Of a DNA stretch of 64,000 bases, positions 15,517 to 24,460 are shown piece after piece. The position numbers and the translations under genes are program-made. Source of the stretch: Aquabacterium parvum. Its GTDB lineage: Bacteria; Pseudomonadota; Gammaproteobacteria; Burkholderiales; Burkholderiaceae_C. Under the pieces are notes generated by a model. That model was not told where the DNA came from and ran no database searches. It saw only the letters and a program-made list of their open reading frames with translations. The DNA lies in the NCBI RefSeq assembly GCF_001447195.1, contig NZ_LFRI01000174.1:1-64000 (forward strand). Reading direction: 5' to 3'. How positions within the stretch are numbered: position 1 is the first letter of the stretch; every line of letters starts with the position of its first letter.

Positions 15517-16428
15517 TCAGCTCAGCCACTCGATGCCGGGCAACTGCGCGCACTCGCTGCGGATGATGCCGGCGATGTCCTGCATCCATGGCTGGCCCGA
15601 TTGCGCGCGCGGCCAGATGGCATGCAGCTCGCTCCACAGCCCCTTGGGCCCGATGCGCAAGCCTTGCACGTAGTCATGCGAGAGGTAGCTTTGCAGGCCC
15701 CATGAGGGCAGGGCGGCGATGCCCCGTCGGCTGGCGGCCAGCTGCACGATGGCCACCGTGAGTTCGGCCGTGCGGCGTTGCAGCGCGATGCCGGCGGGCT
15801 GCAGCACCTCGCGGATGAGGTCGATGCGCTGCTCGGGCACCGGGTAGGTGATGAGCGTTTCACCTTCGAAGTCTTTTGGGCTGAGGTGGCGCTTGTGGCG
15901 CAGCGGGTGGTCGTTGGCCAGCACCGCCAGGATCTCGAATCGGAACAGCGGCAGCACCTGCCAGGGGCGCACGGCCTTGGGCCGCGAGCCGATGACCAGG
16001 TCGGCGCGGCCTTCCTTGAGCAGCGTCAGCGGGTCGGCGTGAAAACCGGCCACCAGGTCCACCTCGACGCCCGGCCAGCGTTGGCGGAACTGGTGCATCA
16101 CGGGCATGAGCCAGTCGAAGCAGGTGTGGCATTCGAGCGCGATGCGCAGCTCCCCGCTGGCCTGGCCGTTCATGCGCTGCAGGTCGCGCTCGGCGGCCTG
16201 CACCTCGGCCAGCACGGTGCGCGCCAGTTGCAGCAGCCGATCGCCAGCGGGCAGGAAGGTCAGGCCGTGCCGCGTGCGCTCGAACAGGGGCAGGCCGTGG
16301 TGTTCCTCGAGCGCGCGGATCTGGTGTGACAGCGCCGATTGGGTCAGGTGCACACGCTCGGCGGCGGTGGCCAGCTTGCCGGTGTCAGCGATGGCCACGA
16401 GTGAGCGCAGGTGTCGGATGTCAAGCAT
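15517..16428 (-). CDS. metR: MetR, LysR-type activator of methionine synthesis
   Basis: 303 residues from the ATG at 16428 (a TTG three codons upstream is less likely). It has an N-terminal winged helix-turn-helix (DIRHLRSLVAIADTGKLATAAERVHLTQSALSHQIRAL) and an effector domain. The segment LRIALECHTCFDWLMPVMHQFRQRWPGVEV matches the Cys-containing MetR signature (LRIAIECHSCIQWLTP in Escherichia coli), which sets it apart from other LysR proteins. MetR activates metE with homocysteine as coregulator. A metE gene with a perfect MetR box lies 8 kb away in this window, which supports the assignment. A near-consensus box lies just upstream of metR. Confidence 0.87.
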   Translation of the reverse strand: MLDIRHLRSLVAIADTGKLATAAERVHLTQSALSHQIRALEEHHGLPLFERTRHGLTFLPAGDRLLQLARTVLAEVQAAERDLQRMNGQASGELRIALECHTCFDWLMPVMHQFRQRWPGVEVDLVAGFHADPLTLLKEGRADLVIGSRPKAVRPWQVLPLFRFEILAVLANDHPLRHKRHLSPKDFEGETLITYPVPEQRIDLIREVLQPAGIALQRRTAELTVAIVQLAASRRGIAALPSWGLQSYLSHDYVQGLRIGPKGLWSELHAIWPRAQSGQPWMQDIAGIIRSECAQLPGIEWLS

Positions 16429-16458
16429 GAGTGCCAATGACGGATTGATGAAATCGCA

Positions 16459-16471
16459 TGCATTCTATTCA
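16459..16471 (+). promoter_or_regulatory. Near-consensus MetR box before metR
   Basis: TGCA-TTCTA-TTCA has one mismatch to the MetR consensus TGAA-N5-TTCA and lies about 31 bases upstream of the metR start, between metR and the divergent dienelactone hydrolase gene. It fits negative autoregulation of metR, as known in enterobacteria. It could also be chance, because the motif is short. Confidence 0.45.
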
Positions 16472-16573
16472 TGCCTGGGTGGCAGGGCGAACCCGGTGAA
16501 GACAAGTCGGGCGGCGGACGGCACAATGGCCTGACCCCTTTCATTTGTGCATTTTTCACGGAACCGTTTCCCC

Positions 16574-17248
16574 ATGGGCCAGATGATCGAGGTCGGCCGT
16601 CCTGATGGCGGCAAGACCCCCGCCTACCTCGCGCCAAGCCCTCGCACGGGCTCGCCGGCCATCGTCCTGGTCCAGGAGTGGTGGGGGCTCAATGACCACA
16701 TTCGCAGCGTGTCCGACCGCCTGGCCGCCGAGGGGTACACCGTGCTCGCCCCCGACCTGTACCGGGGCCGGGCAACGACCCAGGCAGACGAGGCCCATCA
16801 CCTCATGGACAGCCTGGATTTCGCCGATGCGATCCAGCAGGACATCGCGGGCTGCGTGATCCACCTGGCTGAAGGCGGGCGCAAGGTCGGCGTCACCGGG
16901 TTTTGCATGGGTGGGGCGCTCACGGTCGCGGCTGCGGCGCTGGTGCCGGGGCTGTCGGCGGCCGTGTGCTTCTACGGCATCCCGCCCAGCCAGGTGGCCG
17001 ACCCCGCGCTCATCCGCATCCCCTTCATGGGACACTTCGCCACGCTCGACACCTGGTGCACGCCTGCGGCGGCGGCCTCCCTCGAAGCCGACATGCGTGC
17101 CGTCGGGCAGTCGCCCGAGGTGCACCACTACGTGGCGCAACACGCTTTTTTCAACGATTCCCGCCGCGCCGAGGTGTACGACGCCGCGTGCGCCGAGTTG
17201 GCCTGGTCCCGCACGACCGCATTTTTCGCCCGGCACCTCGGAGGCTGA
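16574..17248 (+). CDS. Dienelactone hydrolase family protein
   Basis: 224 residues, the usual length of the family. The catalytic triad can be seen: Cys111 in GVTGFCMGG, Asp159 in GHFATLDTW and His190 in VAQHAFFND. The N-terminal EWWGLNDHI stretch is also characteristic. The classical enzyme opens dienelactone to maleylacetate in chlorocatechol breakdown, but many chromosomal copies have unknown ester or lactone substrates, and no aromatic-degradation genes are nearby. ATG 16574 is preferred over GTG 16547 because homologues start at about this point. It is divergent from metR. Confidence 0.85.
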   Translation: MGQMIEVGRPDGGKTPAYLAPSPRTGSPAIVLVQEWWGLNDHIRSVSDRLAAEGYTVLAPDLYRGRATTQADEAHHLMDSLDFADAIQQDIAGCVIHLAEGGRKVGVTGFCMGGALTVAAAALVPGLSAAVCFYGIPPSQVADPALIRIPFMGHFATLDTWCTPAAAASLEADMRAVGQSPEVHHYVAQHAFFNDSRRAEVYDAACAELAWSRTTAFFARHLGG

Positions 17249-17310
17249 GCCCTTGGGCTTGGCCGATGCAGGCGCCACCTTTTTCTCAACCTTGCCGAGA
17301 GGAGCTTGCC

Positions 17311-17835
17311 ATGCGTCCTGTGTCGTCCGAATTCATCCGATATGACGTCGGTGCCTGTGGTCCGGGTCTCAAGGGCTTGCTGTTGGTGGCCGACCGCGGG
17401 CGCGGCCTGTGCGCCATCCTCATGGGCGACGACGAGGGCGCGCTGGTCGAAGAACTGGCCGAGCGCTTTCCCCGCGCTCAGCTGATGCAGGACGAGGCCG
17501 AGCTGTCGGCGGCGCTGGACGCGGTGCAGACCATGCTGGCCGACCCCAGCCAGGGCCTGGACTGGCCGCTCGACCCGCTGGGCACCGAGTTCCAGTTGCA
17601 GGTCTGGGACGCGCTGCGTCAGATCCCGCCGGGGCAGACCGTGAGCTACACCGAGCTGGCCACGCGCATCGGCAAACCCGATGCCGTGCGCGCCGTGGCG
17701 TCGGCCTGTGCGGCCAACCCGCTGGCGGTGGTGGTGCCCTGCCACCGCGTCATCCGCAGCGATGGCGGGCTCTCCGGTTACCGCTGGGGGGTTGAGCGCA
17801 AGCAAAGTTTGCTCGAACGCGAGGGCCGCAGGTGA
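17311..17835 (+). CDS. ogt: Methylated-DNA-protein-cysteine methyltransferase
   Basis: 174 residues from ATG 17311, preceded by GAGAGGAG. It transfers the alkyl group from O6-alkylguanine to its own cysteine in a suicide reaction. The active site PCHRVI (Cys144) and the flanking helix-turn-helix and glycine-rich SDGGLSGYRWG segments are intact, and TEFQLQVWDALRQIPPGQTVSYTELA is typical. The N-terminal part resembles the second half of Ada, but the Ada regulator part is missing, so an Ogt-type stand-alone repair enzyme is the best reading. It is 62 bases downstream of the dienelactone hydrolase gene. Confidence 0.85.
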   Translation: MRPVSSEFIRYDVGACGPGLKGLLLVADRGRGLCAILMGDDEGALVEELAERFPRAQLMQDEAELSAALDAVQTMLADPSQGLDWPLDPLGTEFQLQVWDALRQIPPGQTVSYTELATRIGKPDAVRAVASACAANPLAVVVPCHRVIRSDGGLSGYRWGVERKQSLLEREGRR

Positions 17836-17878
17836 GCGCCTGCGCATGACACAAGGGCGGTCAGCCAGGTCAGGCACG

Positions 17879-18076
17879 TCACGACATCTCAGGCGGCCAC
17901 TTCGGCTCACGCCCTGTGAGGGTGGCGATGAAGTGCGAAAACGACAGCAAGACCAGCAGCGGAGACAGCGCCGTCATGAGGAGCAGGTGCCCAAATGTCG
18001 CGTGCCTTCGCGTCGCCTTCTTGGCAGCGCATATCGACATGTGAACCATACAGAGCATCCTCTCAAGCCGCAACAA
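17879..18076 (-). pseudogene. Truncated duplicate of the DUF6708 C terminus
   Basis: The last 40 or so residues (FGHLLLMTALSPLLVLLSFSHFIATLTGREPKWPPEMS) match the end of the DUF6708 protein at 19094-20107 (LGHLVFMTVLSPLLVLLSLAHFIAIVTGREPKWPGAMQ). Nucleotide similarity fades about 20 codons upstream, and the residues before it are unrelated. This is the leftover 3' end of a second immunity-like gene, placed directly downstream of the membrane-anchored protein gene. The short frame from ATG 18076 could still be translated, but I consider it a remnant. Confidence 0.7.
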
Positions 18077-18080
18077 GTGA

Positions 18081-19097
18081 TCAGGTCGTTGTCGATGTCT
18101 TCGTGCCTGAGCCTGACTGCCCCACAGCCGTGTCTTTTCGACGCCCCCGAATCAACGATGCAACGATGATCAGAACGGCGGCAATCAACCACCATTTTTT
18201 GGTCTGGTCCTTCTGCTCAACTGCTGAAGCCAAACCCTCTCGTGCAGACGGTGGCCCAGCAACGAGGCGAGTCAAGGAGGCTTGTGAAGTTTTCTCAAAC
18301 CAGCCTGCATCAGTGTGCCGATGCCCCTCAGTGAAGACAGCACCGCTCATGAACTGGTCAACGGCCTTGATCCTCGCCTCCACACTGTCATCGAAGGGAC
18401 TGTCCAGAACACCCATCAACACTTCACGAGCACCAAGCCGCAGCCAGGCGGCAAGATGTTGCCTTTCACGCAGGTGTACGTCATCGCCCGTGGTGTAAGC
18501 ATAGGTCGCCAGGTGGTTGGCTCCGTCGTAGGTGGGCGACTTCAACCACTTGAGCTTCTCTGGTGTGTAGCGAAGGTCTCGTCCGATGGTGAAGTCCTCC
18601 TGAACTGGCCATGGTTGCAAGCGCATTGCCGTGAGCTCCATCACGTTGTTCGGCAATGTCACATCCTCTACGTGTCCTGAGGGGATAAGGGACAGCATCA
18701 AGGTCCATGCATCACCAGATTGAATGCGCAGGGTTGGATCTTCAATGGTGGCTCCATGGGCCCCCTCGATCTTCGCTACCACTGCGGGCTCAAGCCATTG
18801 AACGCCAGCAGGAATTTGCACAACAACGCTTTCACCAAGTTTTACCGTTGCGGGGCCGGTCTGCCATGTCGCTCGGCGATAGGCATCCAAACGAGCCCCA
18901 CGGGTGCCTATGTCACCGAGCCCCAGGTTGTTGAGGAACTCCACGGCTTCCGGCTTGAGCGTTTCGGCATTGGCCTTGGCTGATAAGGGATGCATCCCGG
19001 CAGCAGCGATCGCCAGTGAGGCGGCGCAGGTACGCAGTACAGTTAGCGAAGAAGTCAACATAGAAAACCAGTCCTCTGATCTTTGAATGAAATTCAT
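18081..19097 (-). CDS. Exported protein with C-terminal membrane anchor in the T6SS effector module
   Basis: 338 residues from the ATG at 19097, whose ATGA overlaps the stop of the DUF6708 gene; an internal Met 12 codons on gives a better signal peptide (LRTCAASLAIAAAGMHPLSAKANA). The middle part (GPATVKLGESVVVQIPAGVQWLEP) resembles the start of DUF2167-type membrane proteins, but the match is weak. Near the C terminus KKWWLIAAVLIIVASLI is a membrane span followed by Arg/Lys and a Thr-rich end. It is probably periplasmic with an inner-membrane anchor. As part of the module it may be a second immunity or partner protein, which is inference. Confidence 0.65.
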   Translation of the reverse strand: MNFIQRSEDWFSMLTSSLTVLRTCAASLAIAAAGMHPLSAKANAETLKPEAVEFLNNLGLGDIGTRGARLDAYRRATWQTGPATVKLGESVVVQIPAGVQWLEPAVVAKIEGAHGATIEDPTLRIQSGDAWTLMLSLIPSGHVEDVTLPNNVMELTAMRLQPWPVQEDFTIGRDLRYTPEKLKWLKSPTYDGANHLATYAYTTGDDVHLRERQHLAAWLRLGAREVLMGVLDSPFDDSVEARIKAVDQFMSGAVFTEGHRHTDAGWFEKTSQASLTRLVAGPPSAREGLASAVEQKDQTKKWWLIAAVLIIVASLIRGRRKDTAVGQSGSGTKTSTTT

Positions 19098-20107
19098 TGC
19101 ATTGCCCCTGGCCACTTTGGCTCCCGCCCGGTGACGATGGCGATGAAATGCGCCAGTGACAGCAGCACCAGCAGCGGTGACAGCACCGTCATGAAGACCA
19201 GGTGCCCCAAACCCAGCGTGCCCTTGCGTTGCAGTTCCAGCGCCCCGGTGATGTTGAAGTAGGCGTTGAAGGAATAAGTCAGCGAGGGCGTCATCTTGGC
19301 CCAGCGCTTGGGTGTGGGCACAGCCTGTGGCCCTTCGGCCATGTAGCGCTGAATGTAGGCGATGAAGGCATCTGACTTGGCCTGGTTGGTGATGGTCTTG
19401 CCGACCACAAAGCGGCGCTTGATGCGCCGGGTGGCCGGGTCCACGCTCAGGAAGGTGGTGGGGAAGATGCGCGCGCCTTCGCCGTTGTCGCCGTCTCGCT
19501 GGCCACGCATCAGATAGAGGCTGTCATCCCACGGCACGCTGAATGGCCCGCCCACGCGCGAGCTGCGCCAGACATGCACCATGCACCGCTCGCGGTCAAA
19601 GCGGATGGGGTTGGCGCGGTAGTGGAACCAGTCGAAGCTGACGAAGTAGCGCCAGAAGAGCCAAGAGAAGAACGCCGAGCCGCCAATAGCAAGAAAGCTC
19701 ATCAAGAACAGGCCGACATCTCGATTTCCGTTGGCCAGTTCGGTTATGAATAGATGAGAGAACATCACCAGACCGGTGCCCGCTAGCCATAAAAATGCAG
19801 CGCCCGGTACGCACAAGAAGCCTCGCATGAGGTGCGATGCGGACATGGCATCTAGGTGACGTTCGTCGAGCTTGAATATGGACTCGTTGTCGTCGGGCTC
19901 AGCGCAGATGGCATCTCGACCGACACAGAGCAACTCCGCCCCGGGGCGTTCCGACAACTCCTCTTCCAGCGTTCCGTCACCCTCTCCGGTGTAGAGGTTC
20001 ATGTCAGCATCTGCTTGCGCGCTTTCCTGCATGTCCTTACCGGCTTTGCCAGAGAGTGCATATCGGTGCAGCCAGTGCGTGATCACCGTCATGGCTTCTT
20101 CGATCAT
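19094..20107 (-). CDS. DUF6708 membrane protein, probable T6SS immunity
   Basis: 337 residues. An acidic N terminus precedes two membrane segments (about 95-120, GFLCVPGAAFLWLAGTGLV, and about 130-155), a soluble part with IRFDRERCMVHVWRSSRVGGPFSVPWDD, and a last hydrophobic stretch (about 300-325). The RFDR...VHV.R pattern is typical of DUF6708 proteins, which are commonly encoded next to type VI effectors. Its start overlaps the stop of the effector gene (ATGA), so the two are translationally coupled, as expected for an effector/immunity pair. The immunity role is inferred from context. A decayed second copy of its 3' end lies at 17879-18076. Confidence 0.72.
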   Translation of the reverse strand: MIEEAMTVITHWLHRYALSGKAGKDMQESAQADADMNLYTGEGDGTLEEELSERPGAELLCVGRDAICAEPDDNESIFKLDERHLDAMSASHLMRGFLCVPGAAFLWLAGTGLVMFSHLFITELANGNRDVGLFLMSFLAIGGSAFFSWLFWRYFVSFDWFHYRANPIRFDRERCMVHVWRSSRVGGPFSVPWDDSLYLMRGQRDGDNGEGARIFPTTFLSVDPATRRIKRRFVVGKTITNQAKSDAFIAYIQRYMAEGPQAVPTPKRWAKMTPSLTYSFNAYFNITGALELQRKGTLGLGHLVFMTVLSPLLVLLSLAHFIAIVTGREPKWPGAMQ

Positions 20108-22926
20108 GTCGGCTTCACCTTGATCAACTTGTCCAACTCTCTCGACTCCTCATCCCAGTCACGCCATTGCTGGTCTTTCGGCTTCTTTCCCCAGCAAGTG
20201 CGCGCCATCCACTCAGCGATGGGCTTTTTCTCGAACGCCCAGATCAAGGCAGCCACAGCCAGACCGATGAGGCCAGCACGGATACCCAGGCGAGCTGCAA
20301 GGGCGCGAGAACGGACTGCGGTGGTGGGCTTTATCCAGCCTTTGGCCTGAAAGAAAGATGCGCCACCGCTGGCGATGGTGGCGGAGCCAGAGACGATCCC
20401 TGCGCCAGTGGCTCCTAAATACAGTGCGGCCATGGCATAGCGCTTCTCTTGTCCAGCTTCGTACGCGTTGACCCCAGCCCAATACGCCCCAATAAACGAA
20501 GCCACTCCGCCGCACAGCCCCCCAAGCCCCTTGGTCACGCCCCACTGCAGGTTCTCGCCATACACGCCCTTGACCCATGCCGCGCGGATGTCAGCAACGG
20601 CATTGACACCGCCCAACACTGCCGCGCGCAGCGCGGCTTCGGCCTGAGGCTGCTTGAAGCGATCGGCCTTGGCCAATGCGCCCTCGGCCTTGTGATAGTT
20701 GATCAGCTCAAAGACGAGGCTGATGGCGCTGAGCCTGCCGTCCAGGTTGAAGCCCTTCTTGACGTTGACAAAGGTATCTGCCGCCAAGGCGGTGCTGACC
20801 TCGCGCATCTGCCCGAACTGGCGCATCGTGTTCTGCGCAGCCTCTACGGTCTCAGGTGCAACCACCACATAGCGCAAGCCGCTGACCGCATCGGGCTTGG
20901 GCTGCGGCAAGGTGGCCGCCAGCACCGGGGCTTGGCCCGGCACCGCCATGCGTGTGCCAAAGTCGCGTTTGAAGGCAAACGGGTTGCTGCCGTCCAGGCT
21001 CAAGGTCATGTCCACCATGCGCCAGGTGGAGAACTCGAAGAACCGTGCCAGGCCCCTCAGGCCATCGCTTGTCGTGAACGTGTGTTGAGCCCACATGGCA
21101 CCAGCGCGGGTCCAGATCACGCCTTCAAACAGCGTCTTGACGACGCGGTTGGTGTTGTCGTCCGACAGCGCCTTGGACAGCGGACCGGCTGCCGTGGCCA
21201 GAACCCTCTCCCAGCCCCCAGCCAAGCGCCCAGCCGGAGTGTTCTTGCCACGGTCGGGGAAGGTCAGCGCCTTCTTGAGGACGGAGTAAACCTTGTCCCA
21301 CTTCAATACCTGCAGCGAGCCCAGCACATGCTCTGTCACGTCCTTCTGGTTGCCCAGCAGGGCGTTCCAAACCAGGGCCTCGGGCGCGCCAGGCTTCTTG
21401 TGGACAACCTGGGTCTCCATCCATTGCTTGCAGCGATCCGTCACCCCCATGCCGTGGATGAGATTGCAGGCCATTTCTTCATAAGCGACCGCATCGAGCC
21501 GGGTGCAGGGGTCGAAGTCCATCTGGCGCATGGCCAGGGTGCTGGGGTGATCGAGCCAGGCCAGGTGATCAACGGCGGCCCGCTCGACGGCCTTTTGCAA
21601 CTTCTCAACCTGTGCTCTGTACGCCTTCAGGAAGCGCTCCGGTTCAGCGACATCGCGCAGGTTGTCGGCGTACTCAGCCCAGGCTTGCTTGCTCTGCTTG
21701 TCGACGCTGGCCCGTCGGCGCTCTTGCATCGTGGCTTGCGGCAGCTCCGTTGGCTTCCATGCCACTGGCTTGCCGTCCGGGCCCATCTTGGTGATGGTGC
21801 CGACCGGGTGGTGTTGGGCCACGTCATGTCGCTGCGCTTCCGCTTCGTCAAACGCCTGTTCAGCCTCTGCCTCCACTTGCATCCTGAATGACTCGATCAC
21901 CTCGGCGGACAGGAACGCTCGCTGGTGCTCAGCCGCGTGGCGGGTGGCCGCTTCCATCTGAGTGTTGCGCAGTTCGTTGAGTTGCTCGACCACGCCCTCC
22001 GGGTCGTCCAACATCAGGATGACGGACTTGCCCTTGAACATGTCAGGGTGCCCAGGTGGCGCAGTGCTTTCCTCGATGCGCCGCACTTTCTGGGCGAACT
22101 CATCGGCGGCGCCAAACCGAATCGCATTGATCGGCTCTATGGCGGATCCGAACGCTTTGCGCAACGCAGTGGAAGGCCAAAAGCCGCTCTGGCCATCGGC
22201 AAAGTCAATGACATGGCTGCGCAGGTGCTCAGCATCCAGCGGCAGCATGTGCCTGCCGGGCCGCTGGCCCTTGGCCACGGCCTTGGGGCTGAAGCTCACG
22301 CCGCGCCATTCTCTGGCCTTCTTCGTACCGATGGGCTTGCCATCCGGCCCTGCCACCGTCGCCTCGGCGTTATCGGTGTAGCGCTGCAAGGTGGCTTCTG
22401 ACCACAGACGTGGGCTGAAGGCCATCCAGACATTGCCTACGGCATTGGCATGCGCGATGCTGATCAGGTGCGCCTGATGGTTGGCTGCGCCTTGGCGGCA
22501 CTGCTTGATCTCGCCTGCATCCAGGTGGGGCTGGATGCCCTTCGCGTAGTGCGGAACGCGCACCTGTTGCAAGAGTTGGCGAGTCAGGCCGTTGCGCATG
22601 ACCTGCCAGATGTCCCAACGCTGCTTGTCCGGATAGAAGAGGTAAACATAGCCTTCGCGCATGACGCGTGCCACCGGCGCGGCGTTGGCCAGCTTGGTGC
22701 GATCCAGGGCAGGGTCAAAGGCCGCAGGCCAACTCACACCCGCCTGCTTGACGGCTGCCTCATGGTCCTTGGCCACCACGGAGGGCAGCACCACCAGCAG
22801 TTGCAGGTGCGTGCGGTAGCACTGCTGGCAAGGCTCGCCCGGGATGTAGTGCGGGCGCCCGCTGGAGGCGTCCTGTACGCTGGTGACGTATTGCTCTTTG
22901 CGCGCTTGTTGCTCGGCGGTCAGCAT
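20104..22926 (-). CDS. VasX/BTH_I2691-like type VI secretion effector
   Basis: 940 residues. The N terminus has the features of VasX-type effectors: C33/C36 in GEPCQQCYRTHLQLLVVLPSVV, then VARVMREGYVYLFYPDKQRWDIWQV. A long, charged helical middle (about 330-480) is followed by a C-terminal region with several hydrophobic segments (about 790-910, such as GLGGLCGGVASFIGAYWAGV and GIRAGLIGLAVAALIWAF). Such proteins are delivered by T6SS and form pores in target membranes. The DUF4123 gene 45 bases upstream and the coupled DUF6708 gene downstream complete a normal chaperone-effector-immunity module. No VgrG or T6SS structural gene is in the window, so the apparatus must be encoded elsewhere. Confidence 0.82.
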   Translation of the reverse strand: MLTAEQQARKEQYVTSVQDASSGRPHYIPGEPCQQCYRTHLQLLVVLPSVVAKDHEAAVKQAGVSWPAAFDPALDRTKLANAAPVARVMREGYVYLFYPDKQRWDIWQVMRNGLTRQLLQQVRVPHYAKGIQPHLDAGEIKQCRQGAANHQAHLISIAHANAVGNVWMAFSPRLWSEATLQRYTDNAEATVAGPDGKPIGTKKAREWRGVSFSPKAVAKGQRPGRHMLPLDAEHLRSHVIDFADGQSGFWPSTALRKAFGSAIEPINAIRFGAADEFAQKVRRIEESTAPPGHPDMFKGKSVILMLDDPEGVVEQLNELRNTQMEAATRHAAEHQRAFLSAEVIESFRMQVEAEAEQAFDEAEAQRHDVAQHHPVGTITKMGPDGKPVAWKPTELPQATMQERRRASVDKQSKQAWAEYADNLRDVAEPERFLKAYRAQVEKLQKAVERAAVDHLAWLDHPSTLAMRQMDFDPCTRLDAVAYEEMACNLIHGMGVTDRCKQWMETQVVHKKPGAPEALVWNALLGNQKDVTEHVLGSLQVLKWDKVYSVLKKALTFPDRGKNTPAGRLAGGWERVLATAAGPLSKALSDDNTNRVVKTLFEGVIWTRAGAMWAQHTFTTSDGLRGLARFFEFSTWRMVDMTLSLDGSNPFAFKRDFGTRMAVPGQAPVLAATLPQPKPDAVSGLRYVVVAPETVEAAQNTMRQFGQMREVSTALAADTFVNVKKGFNLDGRLSAISLVFELINYHKAEGALAKADRFKQPQAEAALRAAVLGGVNAVADIRAAWVKGVYGENLQWGVTKGLGGLCGGVASFIGAYWAGVNAYEAGQEKRYAMAALYLGATGAGIVSGSATIASGGASFFQAKGWIKPTTAVRSRALAARLGIRAGLIGLAVAALIWAFEKKPIAEWMARTCWGKKPKDQQWRDWDEESRELDKLIKVKPT

Positions 22927-22971
22927 GATTCGGAACCCTGTTTCATATGTGTGTGCTGCTGCGCTGATGGT

Positions 22972-24006
22972 TCAGTGCAGCGCGGCTGAGGCCTGTCGGC
23001 CGTCAGCACGTGTGGCGGATTGCCAGCGTTGCCAGAACTGCGGCGGCAGTCGTTCGTGCAGTTCGGTCAGGGGCAAGCCCTCCGTCACCAAGGCACGGAT
23101 CGCCGCCAGCCAGTCCGCATCGTTACGTGCCTGTTCTGGCAGCGGTAAGGCCTGCAATGCGTAAGCGGTCAGCCCTGGCCCGCGAAGGCCCAGGTTCTTG
23201 GCTTCCAGGATCAGTGACTGGACCCGGGCCAACGCATCGGGCGGAACAGGGCTGCCCTCAAGTTGGGCTTGATCTCGCCAGCGCTCCAAGATGTCCCGCA
23301 CGGCGGGCACCTCTTCCACGGCCAGAATCTGGTCGCGGGACAGTTGCCTGGCCTGGTGAGCGTTGCCTGGCGCCGCTGCATGCTCCTCTGGGTGATCGGC
23401 CCGGTACACCTTGACCTGCCCGAAGGGGTCGATGCCCACCCAGGTGGCGTCGCCCAGCAGTGCCGTTCGCTGGGGCGCGGTCAGCGTGGGCCACAGGGTG
23501 TGAAGGTGATCCGGACAGAACCAGCGCACCCAGTAGGTGTGCCCGCCAGCACGGTGGTTGGGGGCTGCGTGGCGGAATCTCTGTGCGATCTCGCTGGCGG
23601 ATTCGTTGCTGACGATCCATCCGCCAATCGTCAGGTTGGACAGATCCAGCTCGTCGTTGTGCAGCGCGCGGTCGTAGGCTGCTCGCCCAGCGGTTTCTTG
23701 CGACGCTTGGGTGATGCTCGATTCCAGCAAGGGGTCGTCCAGCGCCGGGTGCGTCTCCAGCAGATAGGCGGCCACCTTCGAGCAATCGAGCGTGATGAGG
23801 CGGGCTGCTCGGTCAGGCCGGATGGCCAGGCTGCCGGCAGGTGGCTGGATGAGCGCAGCTGCCCTGCGCTCATCGTTGGCTAGGCTCAATGGGTCTGACA
23901 GCTCTGGGATGTAGACGAGATGCAACTGGGCATCTGGCGAGTGTTTCAGACCAGAGGCCAGCGCCTCTAGTACCGTGGCCCGCAGGCCATCGAAATTGGT
24001 TTCCAC
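22972..24006 (-). CDS. DUF4123 T6SS effector chaperone/adaptor
   Basis: 344 residues. DUF4123 proteins (Tap/TEC) load a specific effector onto VgrG. The N-terminal region (LITLDCSKVAAYLLETHPALDDPLLESSITQA, about residues 68-100) and the GGWIVSNESASEIAQRFRHA...YWVRWFCPDHLHTLWPTLTAPQRTALLG stretch match the DUF4123 pattern. The C-terminal third is an accessory extension. It lies upstream of the VasX-like gene in the same direction. It is most probably specific for that effector. Confidence 0.8.
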   Translation of the reverse strand: METNFDGLRATVLEALASGLKHSPDAQLHLVYIPELSDPLSLANDERRAAALIQPPAGSLAIRPDRAARLITLDCSKVAAYLLETHPALDDPLLESSITQASQETAGRAAYDRALHNDELDLSNLTIGGWIVSNESASEIAQRFRHAAPNHRAGGHTYWVRWFCPDHLHTLWPTLTAPQRTALLGDATWVGIDPFGQVKVYRADHPEEHAAAPGNAHQARQLSRDQILAVEEVPAVRDILERWRDQAQLEGSPVPPDALARVQSLILEAKNLGLRGPGLTAYALQALPLPEQARNDADWLAAIRALVTEGLPLTELHERLPPQFWQRWQSATRADGRQASAALH

Positions 24007-24199
24007 ACGGGGCTTCCTGATTGAGTATTTGTAGGCAGCGGCCCATGTCTTGGATGGAGCGCTCTGCGCCCGCAGGCTGCCAAGAAATTCTACCGGCTGA
24101 CCTCGACCATATCTGGCAGCTGTAAGGTGATAGCCGGCTTTGACGATGACTCTGTGTTACTGGTCATGAACGCTGCGCTGGTGAGGGGATGGGGGGGCA

Positions 24200-24359
<160 letters not shown>

Positions 24360-24362
<3 letters not shown>

Positions 24363-24372
24363 ATTTCATTCA
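24360..24372 (+). promoter_or_regulatory. MetR box upstream of metE
   Basis: TGAA-TTTCA-TTCA is a perfect match to the MetR consensus TGAA-N5-TTCA, 88 bases upstream of the metE start. A half-matching TGAA-AACAT-GTCG follows at 24380. An almost perfect inverted repeat, CGCTTGA-T-TCAAGCG, lies at 24392-24406 and may be a further operator or a leader hairpin. MetR with homocysteine would activate metE from here. I see no cobalamin or SAM riboswitch in this leader. Confidence 0.6.
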
Positions 24373-24460
24373 AGCCTGATTGAAAACATGTCGCTTGATT
24401 CAAGCGGTCTGCTTGCCCACACTGCCCCCATCTCAGGAACCAGGCAGTCAGAAGGCCAGC

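Noticed and set aside
19084..19096. TGAA-TGAAA-TTCA, a MetR-like box
   Set aside because: It lies at the junction of two T6SS-module genes with no methionine gene near; the short motif is expected to occur by chance.
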